Below, one piece after another: positions 17,569 to 27,700 of a stretch of 64,000 nucleotides of DNA. The DNA lies in NCBI GenBank assembly GCA_017548565.1, contig JAFYZU010000022.1, positions 1 to 64,000 of the forward strand, in the 5' to 3' direction. The DNA is from Treponema sp. GTDB taxonomy: Bacteria > Spirochaetota > Spirochaetia > Treponematales > Treponemataceae. A program made the translations under genes and the position numbers. The notes beneath the pieces were generated by a model. That model saw only the letters and a program-made list of their open reading frames with translations. It did no database searches and was not told the DNA's origin. Each line of letters opens with the position of its first letter. Within the stretch, counting starts at the first letter, position 1.

Positions 17569-18129
17569 CTATTCAAGATCAAAATTAAACTTTTTTAATG
17601 CTTCAATTGTTGACGGAGGTCCATGTCCCGGCATTACGATTGTTCCGTCGAGTTGTGAAAGGATTTTCTTTTCTATATTCGATTGAAGTATGAATTTTGA
17701 ATAACTTGAATTTGTACTTCCCATAGAGCCTGCAAAAATCGCATCGCCGCTGAAAAGGATGTTTCCTATTTTGTAAACAACCGAATCTGATGTATGTCCG
17801 GGAACAGCCATATGATATATGTTCATCTTTGCAATTTTTAATCTTCCGTCTCCGGTAATAACGTTAGTATGTGTCCCTGCAATTTCCCAGTCTGCGGCAT
17901 ATATTTTCGGAGAATAAATTTTCTGGAGGGTTTTGATTCCTTCTACGTGACTTTCATGATTGTGGGTTACAAGAACTGCAGAAAGCTTGAGTTTATTTTC
18001 TTCAATTTGAGTTATGATTTCTTCTGTTATTTTTCCCGGATCTATGATGATTGCTTCTCCAGCCGTTTCATTTACAACAAGATAACAGTTAGAAAATCCG
18101 TTTATGTTCAGATGAAAATAGACTTTCAT
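17569..18129 (-). CDS. MBL-fold hydrolase (glyoxalase II-like), one zinc ligand altered
   Basis: A 186-residue metallo-beta-lactamase fold protein close to the short glyoxalase II-like group. Metal ligands visible are H56, H58 and H61 in THNHESH, H112 in VPGHTSDS, D129 in FSGDAIF and H169 in MPGHG. The motif is normally HxHxDH; here the Asp is Ser60, which should weaken the second zinc site. The C-terminal glyoxalase II domain is absent. Its start overlaps the end of the pentapeptide-repeat gene by 4 bp, so the pair is one operon. Confidence 0.8.
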   Translation of the reverse strand: MKVYFHLNINGFSNCYLVVNETAGEAIIIDPGKITEEIITQIEENKLKLSAVLVTHNHESHVEGIKTLQKIYSPKIYAADWEIAGTHTNVITGDGRLKIAKMNIYHMAVPGHTSDSVVYKIGNILFSGDAIFAGSMGSTNSSYSKFILQSNIEKKILSQLDGTIVMPGHGPPSTIEALKKFNFDLE

Positions 18130-18821
18130 TTCTGTTCCTCCTGCACGGTTTCTGAATTTGCAAGTTCCTCGGCATCTGCTTCTGTTCCAAGAATAAGATT
18201 AGAGCCATCCCTCGTAAAAGCAGCCTCTCTTGTGTTTGACATTTTAAATGAAACATTTGTTCTTTTTGTATCATAAAACAATGTTTTTTTGAGGTTGCAG
18301 TTTCTGTATGATGTGTCTACAAGAGTTGCATTAATAAAGCGTGAATTGAATAAATCAGAATCATCGAAGGAAGATTGATATGCCTTTATACCGTTGAAAT
18401 TATCCTGAATCATATCACTCGATGTAAAAAGACAATGGGTGAAGGTTCCCCCTGAAAATGAAGTATAGACGATCTTACTGTTCAAAAGATTGCAGTCGTT
18501 CATTACAGCAAAATCAAAAATGCACATTTTTAAAAGAAGATTCTGTGAACGGATGTTTGAAAACGTACAATGGATGAAGCTGCATCCGTAAAATTTTTTA
18601 TTTGAAAGATCTGAATTCTGAAGAAGAAGTCCGTTTGCATTTAATCCGACGATTGTATCATGTTCATGAATATATTTTACTATATCTTCCTTTGATTTTC
18701 CCGGATTAGGAGAATGATCCAGACAATATGATTTTTGATTTTCAATTTCGCCTTTTTCATTTACTGTAGAAAGAGCCATATTATTGCAGTAATGGACAAG
18801 GCATTTATTTGTACTGAACAT
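18126..18821 (-). CDS. Pentapeptide repeat protein
   Basis: The 231-residue product has an N-terminal cysteine- and histidine-containing segment (CLVHYCNN, YCLDHSPN) and then about 120 residues of pentapeptide repeats of the A(D/N)LXX kind (NSDLSNKKFYGCSF, DDSDLFNSRFINATL), which build a right-handed beta-helix. I start at ATG 18821; the frame continues upstream through non-homologous sequence. TTAACT, 17 bp, TATAAT ends 6 bp before this ATG and no Shine-Dalgarno exists, so a leaderless message is likely. It overlaps the MBL gene by 4 bp. Role unknown. Confidence 0.75.
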   Translation of the reverse strand: MFSTNKCLVHYCNNMALSTVNEKGEIENQKSYCLDHSPNPGKSKEDIVKYIHEHDTIVGLNANGLLLQNSDLSNKKFYGCSFIHCTFSNIRSQNLLLKMCIFDFAVMNDCNLLNSKIVYTSFSGGTFTHCLFTSSDMIQDNFNGIKAYQSSFDDSDLFNSRFINATLVDTSYRNCNLKKTLFYDTKRTNVSFKMSNTREAAFTRDGSNLILGTEADAEELANSETVQEEQK

Positions 18822-18827
18822 GATATT

Positions 18828-18891
18828 ATTATAAACTAAAAGCCGATAAGAGTTAATACTAATTGAAGATACTTTTTTTTTGATATAAAAT
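18828..18891. promoter_or_regulatory. Divergent promoter pair, both predicted leaderless
   Basis: Leftward: TTAACT (18851-18856), 17 bp, TATAAT (18828-18833), then 6 bp to the ATG at 18821. Rightward: TTGAAG (18863-18868), 17 bp, TAAAAT (18886-18891), then 6 bp to the ATG at 18898. The two -35 boxes are 6 bp apart. Confidence 0.65.
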
Positions 18892-18897
18892 ATCATT

Positions 18898-19188
18898 ATG
18901 AAATGCTGGAAATGTGGTAAAGAAATAAACGTTGAAATTGTCGCCCGTATAACTGAATGTCCTTTGTGTTCTGCAGATTTACATTGCTGCAAAGCGTGTA
19001 AATTTTATTCAAGCGGAAGTCATTTTGACTGCAGGGAATTAATCGATGCACCGGTTACAGATAAAGAACGTTCTAATTTCTGTGATTATTTTGCATACAA
19101 TTCTGAATTAAAGTCACAGAAAAATGATAAAGCGGCAGCCGCAAAGGATGCTTTCAATGCATTGTTCGGGGGCGGCTTATGCCTTTAA
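18898..19188 (+). CDS. Small zinc-ribbon protein
   Basis: A 96-residue protein with many CxxC-type pairs: CWKCGKE, CPLCSADLHCCKACKF and later CRE and CDYF. It probably folds around one or two zinc ions. The remainder is alanine- and lysine-rich. It resembles a widespread short family without known function. Its end overlaps the start of murI by 10 bp, so translation of the two may be coupled. The promoter ends 6 bp before the ATG. Confidence 0.75.
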   Translation: MKCWKCGKEINVEIVARITECPLCSADLHCCKACKFYSSGSHFDCRELIDAPVTDKERSNFCDYFAYNSELKSQKNDKAAAAKDAFNALFGGGLCL

Positions 19189-19997
19189 AAAAACTTCCGT
19201 CAATTGATTATGTTTTTTTAGATTCAGGAACCGGTGGTATTCCATATCTTGTTCATCTGATGGAAAAATCGCCATATTCAAAATGTCTTTATATTGCAGA
19301 TAATGAAAATTTTCCATACGGTGAAAAGACTCATGAACAGATTGTAAGCTTCGGATTAAAAATAGTAAGGAATGTACTTAAAAAATATAATCCTAAGGTT
19401 TTTGTAATTGCATGTAATACAATGAGCGTAAATTCTCTTGATATTCTTCGTGAAGCTTTTCCTGATAAAAAATTTGTAGGGACGGTTCCGGCAATTAAAA
19501 CAGCGGGTGAACTTTCCGTAAAACGATGCATTGGTCTTTTAGCGACTAGTTCTACGGTAAAGAGTCAGTATAATCAGGATTTAAAAAATCATTTTGCGGC
19601 AGACTGTAAGCTTGTTTTACGTGCAGATCCTGAGCTCATTTCTTTTATTGAACATGAAGGTTTTTTTGCTTCAGATGAAAAAATACAGAAGAAATGCAAA
19701 GGGGCAATAGATTTTTTTAAAGAAAACGGTTGTGATGTAATTGTTCTTGGATGCACACACTTTCTGAACATCAGCTCACAGATGCAGCAGGCGGCAGGAA
19801 GCTCTATAAAAATCATAGATTCAAGGGAAGGTGTCGTAAACAGGGCATTAAGTCTTGGTGGAAAACGAAATGCCGTATTTAAAAAAAGAAAGCCTTTTCT
19901 TTATGTAACCGCTTGTGACAGTGATAAGAATCGTGAAGAATATGACATTATATGTAAAAAATATGATTTTGAATTTGCAGGAATCTTAGGCGATTAA
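19179..19997 (+). CDS. murI: Glutamate racemase
   Basis: Converts L-glutamate to D-glutamate for peptidoglycan. The 272-residue product has the first catalytic Cys region IACNTMS, the second GCTHF, the N-terminal DSGTGGIPYL and IADNENFPYGE. All are standard for MurI, and length is normal. It overlaps the zinc-ribbon gene by 10 bp. The convergent icd gene is about 120 bp away, with a hairpin between them. Confidence 0.9.
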   Translation: MPLKKLPSIDYVFLDSGTGGIPYLVHLMEKSPYSKCLYIADNENFPYGEKTHEQIVSFGLKIVRNVLKKYNPKVFVIACNTMSVNSLDILREAFPDKKFVGTVPAIKTAGELSVKRCIGLLATSSTVKSQYNQDLKNHFAADCKLVLRADPELISFIEHEGFFASDEKIQKKCKGAIDFFKENGCDVIVLGCTHFLNISSQMQQAAGSSIKIIDSREGVVNRALSLGGKRNAVFKKRKPFLYVTACDSDKNREEYDIICKKYDFEFAGILGD

Positions 19998-20015
19998 TCT
20001 GATTTAAAAAGATAA

Positions 20016-20046
20016 AGGCCTTAATCCCGAAAAGAAATTAAGACCT
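20016..20046. terminator. Hairpin between murI and icd
   Basis: AGGCCTTAAT (20016-20025) and ATTAAGACCT (20037-20046) form a 10-bp stem with one mismatch or wobble and an 11-nt loop. Read leftward, the stem is followed by a T-rich stretch (TTTATCTTTTT), so it best fits a terminator for icd, and may also stop murI transcripts. Confidence 0.6.
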
Positions 20047-20121
20047 GTATGCTATGAATAACTTTATTATATAAGATTATTCATCATAATGCAAGGAAAA
20101 AACAACATCCGATGCATTTTT

Positions 20122-21330
20122 TTATAAAGAAGCGTCAAGACGTTTCCTGATTTCTGCAATATACTGCCATGAATCAAGGACTTGTTTTGCTTTTGGTTCT
20201 GCTATGCGCGCAATATCACCTGTCATGTAGCCTTCTTCAATTGTCTGTAAGGTTGCTTTTTCAAGTTTTTTTGCAAAATCAACGAGTTCCGGAGTACCGT
20301 CGAGTTCTCCACGTTTTGCAAGAGCGCCTGTCCATGCAAAAATTGTAGCAACAGGGTTTGTCGAAGTTTTTTCACCCTTGAGATATCTGTAGTAATGCTT
20401 CTGAACGGTTCCATGACTTGCTTCAAATTCAAAGTTTCCGTCCGGGCTTACAAGAACAGAAGTCATCATCGCAAGACTACCGCAGGCAGAAGCAATCATA
20501 TCGCTCATTACATCACCGTCATAATTTTTTGTAGCCCACATGAAGCCGCCTTCTGATCTCATTACACGTGCAACGGCATCATCAATCAAAGTGTAAAAAT
20601 ATTCAATTCCGGCTTTTTCAAATTTATCTTTATATTCTTTGTCGAAAATCTCCTGGAAGATTGCCTTGAAGTTTCCGTCGTAGATTTTAGATATTGTATC
20701 TTTAGCTCCGAACCATACGCTGATTTTCTGATCGAGTGCATAGTTGAAACAGCAGCGTGCAAAGTTTGCAATAGATTCATCGATATTGTGGATTCCCTGA
20801 ATTATTCCTGGTCCTTTCATATCCATGATTGTCTTGCGGATTTCTTTTCCGTCAACACCTGTAAATACAAGTTCAGCCTTTCCTGCAGTAGGACATTTTA
20901 TTTCGCAGTTTTTGTAAACATCACCATAAGCGTGACGTCCGAGAACAATTGGTTTTTTCCAGCAGCTTACTGTTCCGTGAATATTGTTTACGAAAATCGG
21001 TGCGCGGAATACAGTGCCGTCAAGTTCAGCACGAATGATTCCGTTTGGAGATGGAGTGAGCTGCTTAAGATGATATTCTTCTACGCGTGCCTGGTTTGAA
21101 GTAATTGTCGCACATTTTACGCCGACATGAAGTCTTTTGATAGCGGCTGCCGATTCATAAGTAATTTTATCATCTGAATCATCACGGCTTTTAAGACCGA
21201 GATCGTAGTATTCAGTTTTTAAATCAATATAAGGTAAAAGAAGTTCGTCCTTGATTACCTTCCATAAAACACGAGTCATTTCATCGCCGTCTAATTCAGC
21301 GATTGCATTTTTCATTTGTATTTTAGCCAT
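20122..21330 (-). CDS. icd: NADP-dependent isocitrate dehydrogenase, eukaryote-like type
   Basis: The 402-residue enzyme oxidises isocitrate to 2-oxoglutarate with NADP. It begins MAKIQMKNAIAELDGDEMTR and has TITSNQARVEEY, SPNGIIRAELDGTVFR, the catalytic-site KNYDGDVMSD and the cofactor loop EASHGTVQKHY, all close to eukaryote-type (subfamily II) IDH. The promoter TTGTCA (21363-21368), 17 bp, TATAAT (21340-21345) lies 9 bp before the ATG, leaving at most a few bases of leader. With the hydratase at 29133 it could supply 2-oxoglutarate for glutamate. Confidence 0.92.
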   Translation of the reverse strand: MAKIQMKNAIAELDGDEMTRVLWKVIKDELLLPYIDLKTEYYDLGLKSRDDSDDKITYESAAAIKRLHVGVKCATITSNQARVEEYHLKQLTPSPNGIIRAELDGTVFRAPIFVNNIHGTVSCWKKPIVLGRHAYGDVYKNCEIKCPTAGKAELVFTGVDGKEIRKTIMDMKGPGIIQGIHNIDESIANFARCCFNYALDQKISVWFGAKDTISKIYDGNFKAIFQEIFDKEYKDKFEKAGIEYFYTLIDDAVARVMRSEGGFMWATKNYDGDVMSDMIASACGSLAMMTSVLVSPDGNFEFEASHGTVQKHYYRYLKGEKTSTNPVATIFAWTGALAKRGELDGTPELVDFAKKLEKATLQTIEEGYMTGDIARIAEPKAKQVLDSWQYIAEIRKRLDASL

Positions 21331-21372
21331 AGTGACTTCATTATATAAAAAACAATGATGTATGACAATAAA

Positions 21373-22041
21373 TTATTTTATATAAGAATATGCATTTTGA
21401 GTTTTTTTACTGAAGCGTACACCGAGATTTATATGAAACTGATACGAAGCGTCAAATACCTGGACCTTTTTGTTTGTTCCAAGATTCGGATTGTCATAAC
21501 TGAAGAAATTATTTTCCGTGATTGTCCAGCATTTTGATATCGGAAAATCAATCCCTATTGTACCGCCGATTCCTATATAATTCATGTGATATTCATCGGT
21601 AAGCTGATACATATAGTGCATTCCCAGTGAAAAATTCAATATGATGTAGTTCAATCTGTCGTAAGTGATTACTGTTCCGAAATATGTGTCCACTGCATAG
21701 TTGAAAAGATTTTTTGTTTTCTGCTTCATTCCATTAAAGGCCTGATAAAACGGATAGTATGCACTGACGGTACAGATTAAATCAAAGAAGCTTAAATCTA
21801 CTGTCTGAACGGTAAAGTATGCCCCCGCCATCATGTTTTCACGTACAAAATTGCTTCTGTCTTCCATTACTTCAATTCTTGTAAGCTGTGCGTATGATAA
21901 TCCTTCGTCAAATACATATCCGCATTGTGTAAAGCTTTTAAAGAATTTTGGTACATCTGCTTTTTCTGCGGATTCTGTTCCTTCTGCAAAAACGAAAGAT
22001 GAGCATAAAATTAAAATCATCATTAAGAATATTTTTTTCAT
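21373..22041 (-). CDS. Hypothetical outer-membrane beta-barrel protein
   Basis: The 222-residue product has a clear signal peptide (MKKIFLMMILILCSSFVFA followed by EG) and then alternating hydrophobic and polar strands with many Tyr and Phe, ending HINLGVRFSKK. This suggests a small beta-barrel. It is the last gene of a leftward operon after two fibronectin-type lipoproteins and a short lipoprotein. AAAGGATTG precedes the ATG. No family is recognised. Confidence 0.6.
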   Translation of the reverse strand: MKKIFLMMILILCSSFVFAEGTESAEKADVPKFFKSFTQCGYVFDEGLSYAQLTRIEVMEDRSNFVRENMMAGAYFTVQTVDLSFFDLICTVSAYYPFYQAFNGMKQKTKNLFNYAVDTYFGTVITYDRLNYIILNFSLGMHYMYQLTDEYHMNYIGIGGTIGIDFPISKCWTITENNFFSYDNPNLGTNKKVQVFDASYQFHINLGVRFSKKTQNAYSYIK

Positions 22042-22058
22042 ATTTCAATCCTTTGCTT

Positions 22059-22430
22059 TTAACGGGCAATGTGATAGAGCTTCAGGGTTTTTGTAACATT
22101 GTTTGCAGTCCATTCAATGTATAAAAGGGCTCCGCGGATATCCCATTCTGTATTTCTTGTTGCGGCATCATCTCCCTGAATATTAAAAACAAGAACATTG
22201 TCTATAACAGTCCATGATCCCGAATAAAGGGTTGAAGTTTCATCTGTACCGATGATTGTTGCCGAAAAGGTTCCGTCATCCATAAAAATGATTTTATCGC
22301 CGTCGTTGTCTGCCCAGGTTCCGTAAAGTGGGGACGGGGTATAGCAGGAAAAACTTAGGCCTGTAAAAAGTGTAATGAAAACTAGAATCATTAATTTCTT
22401 AAAAAATGTATGTGTTTTTTTCATAATCAT
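22059..22430 (-). CDS. Short lipoprotein, lipocalin-like
   Basis: A 123-residue protein with a signal peptide and lipobox (GLSFSC). The mature part reads like a small beta-barrel of the lipocalin-like type: LYGTWADNDGDKIIF, DDGTFSATI, YSGSWTVIDNVLVF. Such domains are common in spirochaete lipoproteins, role unknown. AAAGGAGC lies just before the start; ATG 22424 is an alternative to 22430. Spacing to the large lipoprotein upstream is 9 bp. Confidence 0.65.
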   Translation of the reverse strand: MIMKKTHTFFKKLMILVFITLFTGLSFSCYTPSPLYGTWADNDGDKIIFMDDGTFSATIIGTDETSTLYSGSWTVIDNVLVFNIQGDDAATRNTEWDIRGALLYIEWTANNVTKTLKLYHIAR

Positions 22431-22439
22431 GTGCTCCTT

Positions 22440-24689
22440 TTATTTTCTTCCTTCTTCACCTACAGTCCAGTTTACCTGTCCGTTGGTAAAAATTATATTT
22501 CCATTTAAATCTTTTGTCGTAACCTTATAGTATCCGCCACCTGCAGCACCGCTCTTAATCTGAAGGTTTTCGTAATCTGCAATTCCCGGATACATTCCCG
22601 TGCTTGTCGTAGACTTATGCATTGTTCCGTTACCGCTCATGTTTGCTTCTGTATCGGTATTTCCGTTTATAAAGAAATAATAACCTTCTGAACTGTCATT
22701 GTTTATGTAGAAATCGGCATAGTTCGTATATTTCATTGTGATGGCAGCTCCGAGACCTTTTACTTCGGCATTATAATAAAGTGTTCCGGAAAGTGTTCCG
22801 TTTACAGTTTCGGATCCAAGCTTATCCATATCGTTTGATTTATGCATGAGCGTTAATTTTCTCTGAGAATTCATGACGGTCTTGTTGTATTCGCGGAACC
22901 ATTCATCAACCGTAAGTGCTCCATATCCGCGGCAGTTGTTCTGTGTATCTGAAAGAGGATCGTTTCCTTTTTTACCGTTTCCAAGAACATTAACGGAAAC
23001 AACCTTGTAATAATACATTGTTCCTGGCTGTGCAGTTTCATTCTGATCTATGAAATAATTTGTTCCGAGTAAAGGTTCGTCATTTAATAAACGGAACGAA
23101 GAATCTTTTTTAGTTGAACGATAGATGTTGTATCCGTAAGGTACTTCTCCTACAGGATTATCCCAGGTGATTTTTACAGGATATACGTTGTTTTTATTTG
23201 GTGAATAATTTTCAAAGCCGTCAAATTTCTGTGTCTTTGTTGCAGTGACATTTATCGGTGCATTAGGATTTGGTGCCGTAACGATACTTAAATCACTTTC
23301 CGTGCCCAAAGCGTTTATCGTACTCAGGCGGAAGAAGGAATGCTTTGCAAGTTCAACACTATACCAGCCTTCAGAATCCTGTGATGAAGGAAGAATATTC
23401 TGGGCAGCAGGCGTATATCCTTCTTCCTGCATGGATGAATAATAAATGTTGAATTTAAAAGGAACGGCTTGTGTTTCAAAACCTACCGGATTCTGCCATC
23501 TTACGGTAACCGTATCCTCTGTAGTTCCGTCTGCAATATCAATTACAGAAGGAGGACTTAATAAAAATCCCATCGCAGGTTCAGATGAATCAGGGCCTGT
23601 TTCAGAGAACGAGCTTTTTGTTTTTTCATTGTTTGAATCAGTAATTACAGACTGAAGGTAATAATAATATTTGATTCCCGTTGAAATATCGTTGTCTGTA
23701 AATGAGGTAACATTTTGAGCAATGTTTGATTTTACAAGGGTGTATGAAGAATCAATTGAGCTTGTCTTAAAAAGAGAGTAGGTAACAGTTCCTTTTCCGC
23801 TTGTTACCTGATCCCACTTTATCGTAAGGCTCTGGGTATTTGTTCCAAGACCATTTTCTACGCGTACATTTGACGGAGCTTGAGGTGCACCGTCTTTTAA
23901 AGTATATCCGAGTGCAAACGCTCCCGCTACAGATTCAGTTCCGTTTGAAAGTACTGCCTTTACCTGATAGTAATATTCCTGTCCCTGATTTTTTTCTGCG
24001 ATTGTGTCTGTGTATTCACTGGCGCTTCCTTTTACGCTTGCAATATAATTTCCTGTACGAAGATTGTCTTCTCCGCGATAAATGAGATATTTTGTAGCGT
24101 TTTCTACCTTATCCCAGGTGATTTTGATTTTATCAAAGGATTTTCCCTTCCATGCTTCGGTATTCTGAGGAGCCGGAAAAAGCCATCCGCAGGTGTCTTC
24201 GGTAATGGAAGAATAATCGCTTGATTCATAGTGTTTAATAAGGTTTTCTGCGCTGATTTTATAATAATAGCGGTAAGAATATGCTTCGTTTGCGTATATG
24301 TTTTTTGAATCAGTAAGATTGCTGATTATTGTATCTGTGTAATTTGTCGTATAAACGTATTTGTTGATTACCTTAAAATCGCCTTCATCAGGTTCTGCAT
24401 ATTCTCCGTTTGAATCAGGCTTTACGACAGCACGTTCAATTCTATAGGTTCTTGCATTTTCAACCTCGGTCCAGCTGATTTTTACCGAGCCACTGTACAA
24501 TCCCTGTGAAACAAGAACCTGAGCCGGTGGATTTAAAGAAGTGATTCTTTCAGGCTCATAAAGAAAATCTTCAAGCGAAATGTTTTTCGTTTCCTCAGAC
24601 ATTGAGACTTTATTTTCAAACCAGGAATAGCAGCTTGAAAAAACGATTGAAAGCATTATGATTAAAATTGCAGTAAGTGATTTTTTCAT
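22440..24689 (-). CDS. Fibronectin type III repeat lipoprotein
   Basis: About 749 residues starting MKKSLTAILIIMLSIVFSSC, a lipoprotein signal peptide. At least five fibronectin III-like units follow, each with a KISWTEVENA or KITWDKVENA core, a YRIERA or YLIYRG strand and a YYYKV ending. The C-terminal 130 residues form a different beta-domain. This points to a surface adhesin or polymer-binding protein. I use ATG 24689 with strong AAGGAGGA upstream, not the longer frame from 24710. It follows its larger paralogue by 11 bp. Confidence 0.75.
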   Translation of the reverse strand: MKKSLTAILIIMLSIVFSSCYSWFENKVSMSEETKNISLEDFLYEPERITSLNPPAQVLVSQGLYSGSVKISWTEVENARTYRIERAVVKPDSNGEYAEPDEGDFKVINKYVYTTNYTDTIISNLTDSKNIYANEAYSYRYYYKISAENLIKHYESSDYSSITEDTCGWLFPAPQNTEAWKGKSFDKIKITWDKVENATKYLIYRGEDNLRTGNYIASVKGSASEYTDTIAEKNQGQEYYYQVKAVLSNGTESVAGAFALGYTLKDGAPQAPSNVRVENGLGTNTQSLTIKWDQVTSGKGTVTYSLFKTSSIDSSYTLVKSNIAQNVTSFTDNDISTGIKYYYYLQSVITDSNNEKTKSSFSETGPDSSEPAMGFLLSPPSVIDIADGTTEDTVTVRWQNPVGFETQAVPFKFNIYYSSMQEEGYTPAAQNILPSSQDSEGWYSVELAKHSFFRLSTINALGTESDLSIVTAPNPNAPINVTATKTQKFDGFENYSPNKNNVYPVKITWDNPVGEVPYGYNIYRSTKKDSSFRLLNDEPLLGTNYFIDQNETAQPGTMYYYKVVSVNVLGNGKKGNDPLSDTQNNCRGYGALTVDEWFREYNKTVMNSQRKLTLMHKSNDMDKLGSETVNGTLSGTLYYNAEVKGLGAAITMKYTNYADFYINNDSSEGYYFFINGNTDTEANMSGNGTMHKSTTSTGMYPGIADYENLQIKSGAAGGGYYKVTTKDLNGNIIFTNGQVNWTVGEEGRK

Positions 24690-24700
24690 TGCTGTCCTCC

Positions 24701-27700
24701 TTAGTTCCACCAGTAAAGGGAGGAATTTGTCATCATGGAATAATTACTGTCGTTATCCATCTGCATAGGAAAGAACATTCTTCTTACTGTTACATCGCTT
24801 GTATCAATAACTGTAGAAGAATTACCGTTTCTTGTTACAATCAGTTTTATTTTTGAATTTGTCGGGATACTGATATTTACTTTTCCATAATAAAGGATAG
24901 CAGCAACATCATCTTCGGAACATGAAATATCTATATCGTGTGTATCTCTGAATAAGTAAATGTAATTGTCGGCGTCACCTTTAATACCCGCAGAGTATTT
25001 CGATGTTGTAAGCGAAAGGAATGGTGTTGAACTTCCGTTTGGATTAAGCATGGAAGGAGTATAATTTTGATATGTATAATATTGTTTGAATTTTCCAAGA
25101 CCAAGTTCTGTGGTAGCCCTGCTTCTTGATTCAAAAATTACAGAGCCTGTATATCCTCCGATTGTGTTTCCGCCACCATATTTAAATCTGTTAGATATGT
25201 TTGAATAGTTTGGATTTCCACCGTCATTAATATAGAACGCATACGCAAACTCAAGCATGACAGAACGTGCAAATTCTGTGTCGTTAATCTGTCTTATAGC
25301 GTAAACAGGTTTTTCGCCGGCAGGAGTCTGTTTTTTACTGATTGTTGTATACTGTGGTTCTATTCCGTCTTTCTTTAAAACAATCTTGTAGTAATGCTTG
25401 TAATCCCTCAATACCATCAGAGGACCTTCTGTAACAGGCTTAGTTGAATTTGCTAAAGTTACAGGCTTAAGTGAAAGGCTTGTATTTGTTGTAGAAATGC
25501 TTGTATTTGTTAAATCCTCTTTTGAAGAATACTTACAGTCTTTGTCCAGTGTTGCAACCTTTATCCAAGTGTCGTTGCTGCAGGCACTTAAGTTTGCATT
25601 GTAAATATAGATTTCTGAACCCTGGTCTGGTCCGATTGAGCGGTTGTCATAATCCCACGAAGCCCAGCTTACAAGTTCACTGTAATAATTTTCGTTGTTT
25701 ACATAGTTTCCGCTTCCGTCCGGAGTTCCGCCATAGCAGGCATCAAAATCAATTGCCAGAAGGTAGCCCTTGTTTGCCTGTTCCGATTTTTTGCCCTCGT
25801 AATCATAACGCTGTTCTTTTTCCACGGATAGTTTTTCTACTAAGCTTACAGGAATTGTCATGCTTGTATCTGTCTTGTTGTAAATTACACAGTACTCGTA
25901 AGGATCAAGAATTGACTTTGGTTTAAACGAAGCATCAGTTTTTGTGCTTGTAAGGTTTGTCGTAATTTTCTGCCACGGGTTATTTGTTCCGCTTAATCTC
26001 GTATAAACCTGTGGAACAGATTCGTAATATGGCTTTTGCCAGCTGATATTCTGTGTAGAAGAATTCTGTGCCTTGTCTGACTGAACGTTTAACCCGTAGC
26101 CCCAGGTTGCAGATTTTACGTCCTGTATTGAAGAAGTATAAACTACACCTGAATCGCTTCCATTCTGTACCTTAAGATAAGTTGAGGTTGTATTTCCAAA
26201 TTTAAAATCATCAGGGGTTCCGTTATTTTTAACAGGCAAAACCATATATCCGAAAGGAATGCCCCATGAAATCTGAGACTGATTTACTTCGTATGAATTT
26301 GTAGAATCATCAGGCTCTTTATAAATATCAGTTAAAATAAAGTCATCGCCGGAAGCAGTAACCTTTGCCCTTGCAGAACTAACTTCATCCCCGTTTATAT
26401 AAATCTTCTGAGTATATACATCATAATAATATTTATCTGAGCGGTCATATTCCCATGCACCTGCGTTCGGTTTGTATTTATTTCTATTAATAATATAGCC
26501 GGCCGCTCCCGTAACTTTTTTCCAGCTTAATCTGATGCTCTGATCATAAATAGAAGCATCTTTTCTAAGGTTGATGTTTGCCGGTCCTAAAAGGCATGTT
26601 TCAATAGTTGCAGTTGTTGTGTCCAGAGTAGTAGAATTCTTTGCAGTGATTGTAACAATAATAGTTTTTCCCGCATACAAAGGATTATCGTATTTAGAAG
26701 GTGCCGTGATTGTTGTTTCATAAATATCTGTTGCCTGATTATAAGGAGTTGTTACTGTGTTTGCAGATGTAACAAGCTCAGTATTTTCTCCCTGATATTT
26801 TGCGCTGATTACATAATTCAGATCTGCTTTTTGAACGCTCTCCCAGGTAACTCTGATTGTCTTATAGTCAACTGCTTCCCAGTTAAAATGAGGGATTGCA
26901 GTTCCAAGAGTTTTTGAAACACAGTCATATGTTTTTGTACTTGAAATATGCTTGTCATTTTTTATAGTCAGGGTATAAAGCCGCTGTTCACCGGATTCAG
27001 CCGTATGTGTATAGGAAACTGTATTTCCGTTTACTGAATAATCAGATGCTGAAAGTTCCTTAGAGCCTTTTTCTCCGTTCTGATTTTCATAGGAAAGTGT
27101 ATATATTCCGTTTGTAACCTTATCCCACGAAAGAACGAATTTATTTTTAAATCCGTCCTTTATGTTAAAATTCTTTATCTCAGGTTTTTCTCCGAGATCT
27201 TCTACAACAGTTACATTCTGGTTTAATTCAATACAGTCAATATATTGTGAAGGAATGAAAGTTACAGGAGTTTCTGATTCGGGAATAATGTAAAGCTTGA
27301 AGTTATAATAGCCTTCCCATTTATTTTCATCTTCCGTATGCTTTGAAAGGGTAGCTTCAATAAAGCGCTCTTTGTTTTCATTCATTGAAAAACTTAAAAA
27401 GAATTTTTCTGCATCAGATGTATTTGAATTAAGAGGCTTATGGGTTTTAGAAAGGATAAAAGCATATCCGATATCCTTGTCGTCAAAGCTGACATCAAAA
27501 TTTACGTTTACATCAAGAATCTGATTTTCTGTAATTATGTCATTTGAAGTTACTGTTACCGACGGAACACTTAGAGCCCATCCGTTGTCAATGGCGCACG
27601 AAGAATCTGCGGTAAAGTTTTTGTTTGTATCATCAGTGTATGACTGAATTTTATAGGTATAGGTTTTAGTTCTGTCTATGTTTTTATCTGTATAGGTGAT

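Noticed and set aside
18822-18992. N-terminal extension of the pentapeptide protein
   Set aside because: It would overlap the divergent zinc-ribbon gene and both promoters; the conserved part begins at 18821.
25501-25926. Rightward frame inside the large fibronectin-type gene
   Set aside because: Cys-, Arg- and Leu-rich antisense translation without any signal.
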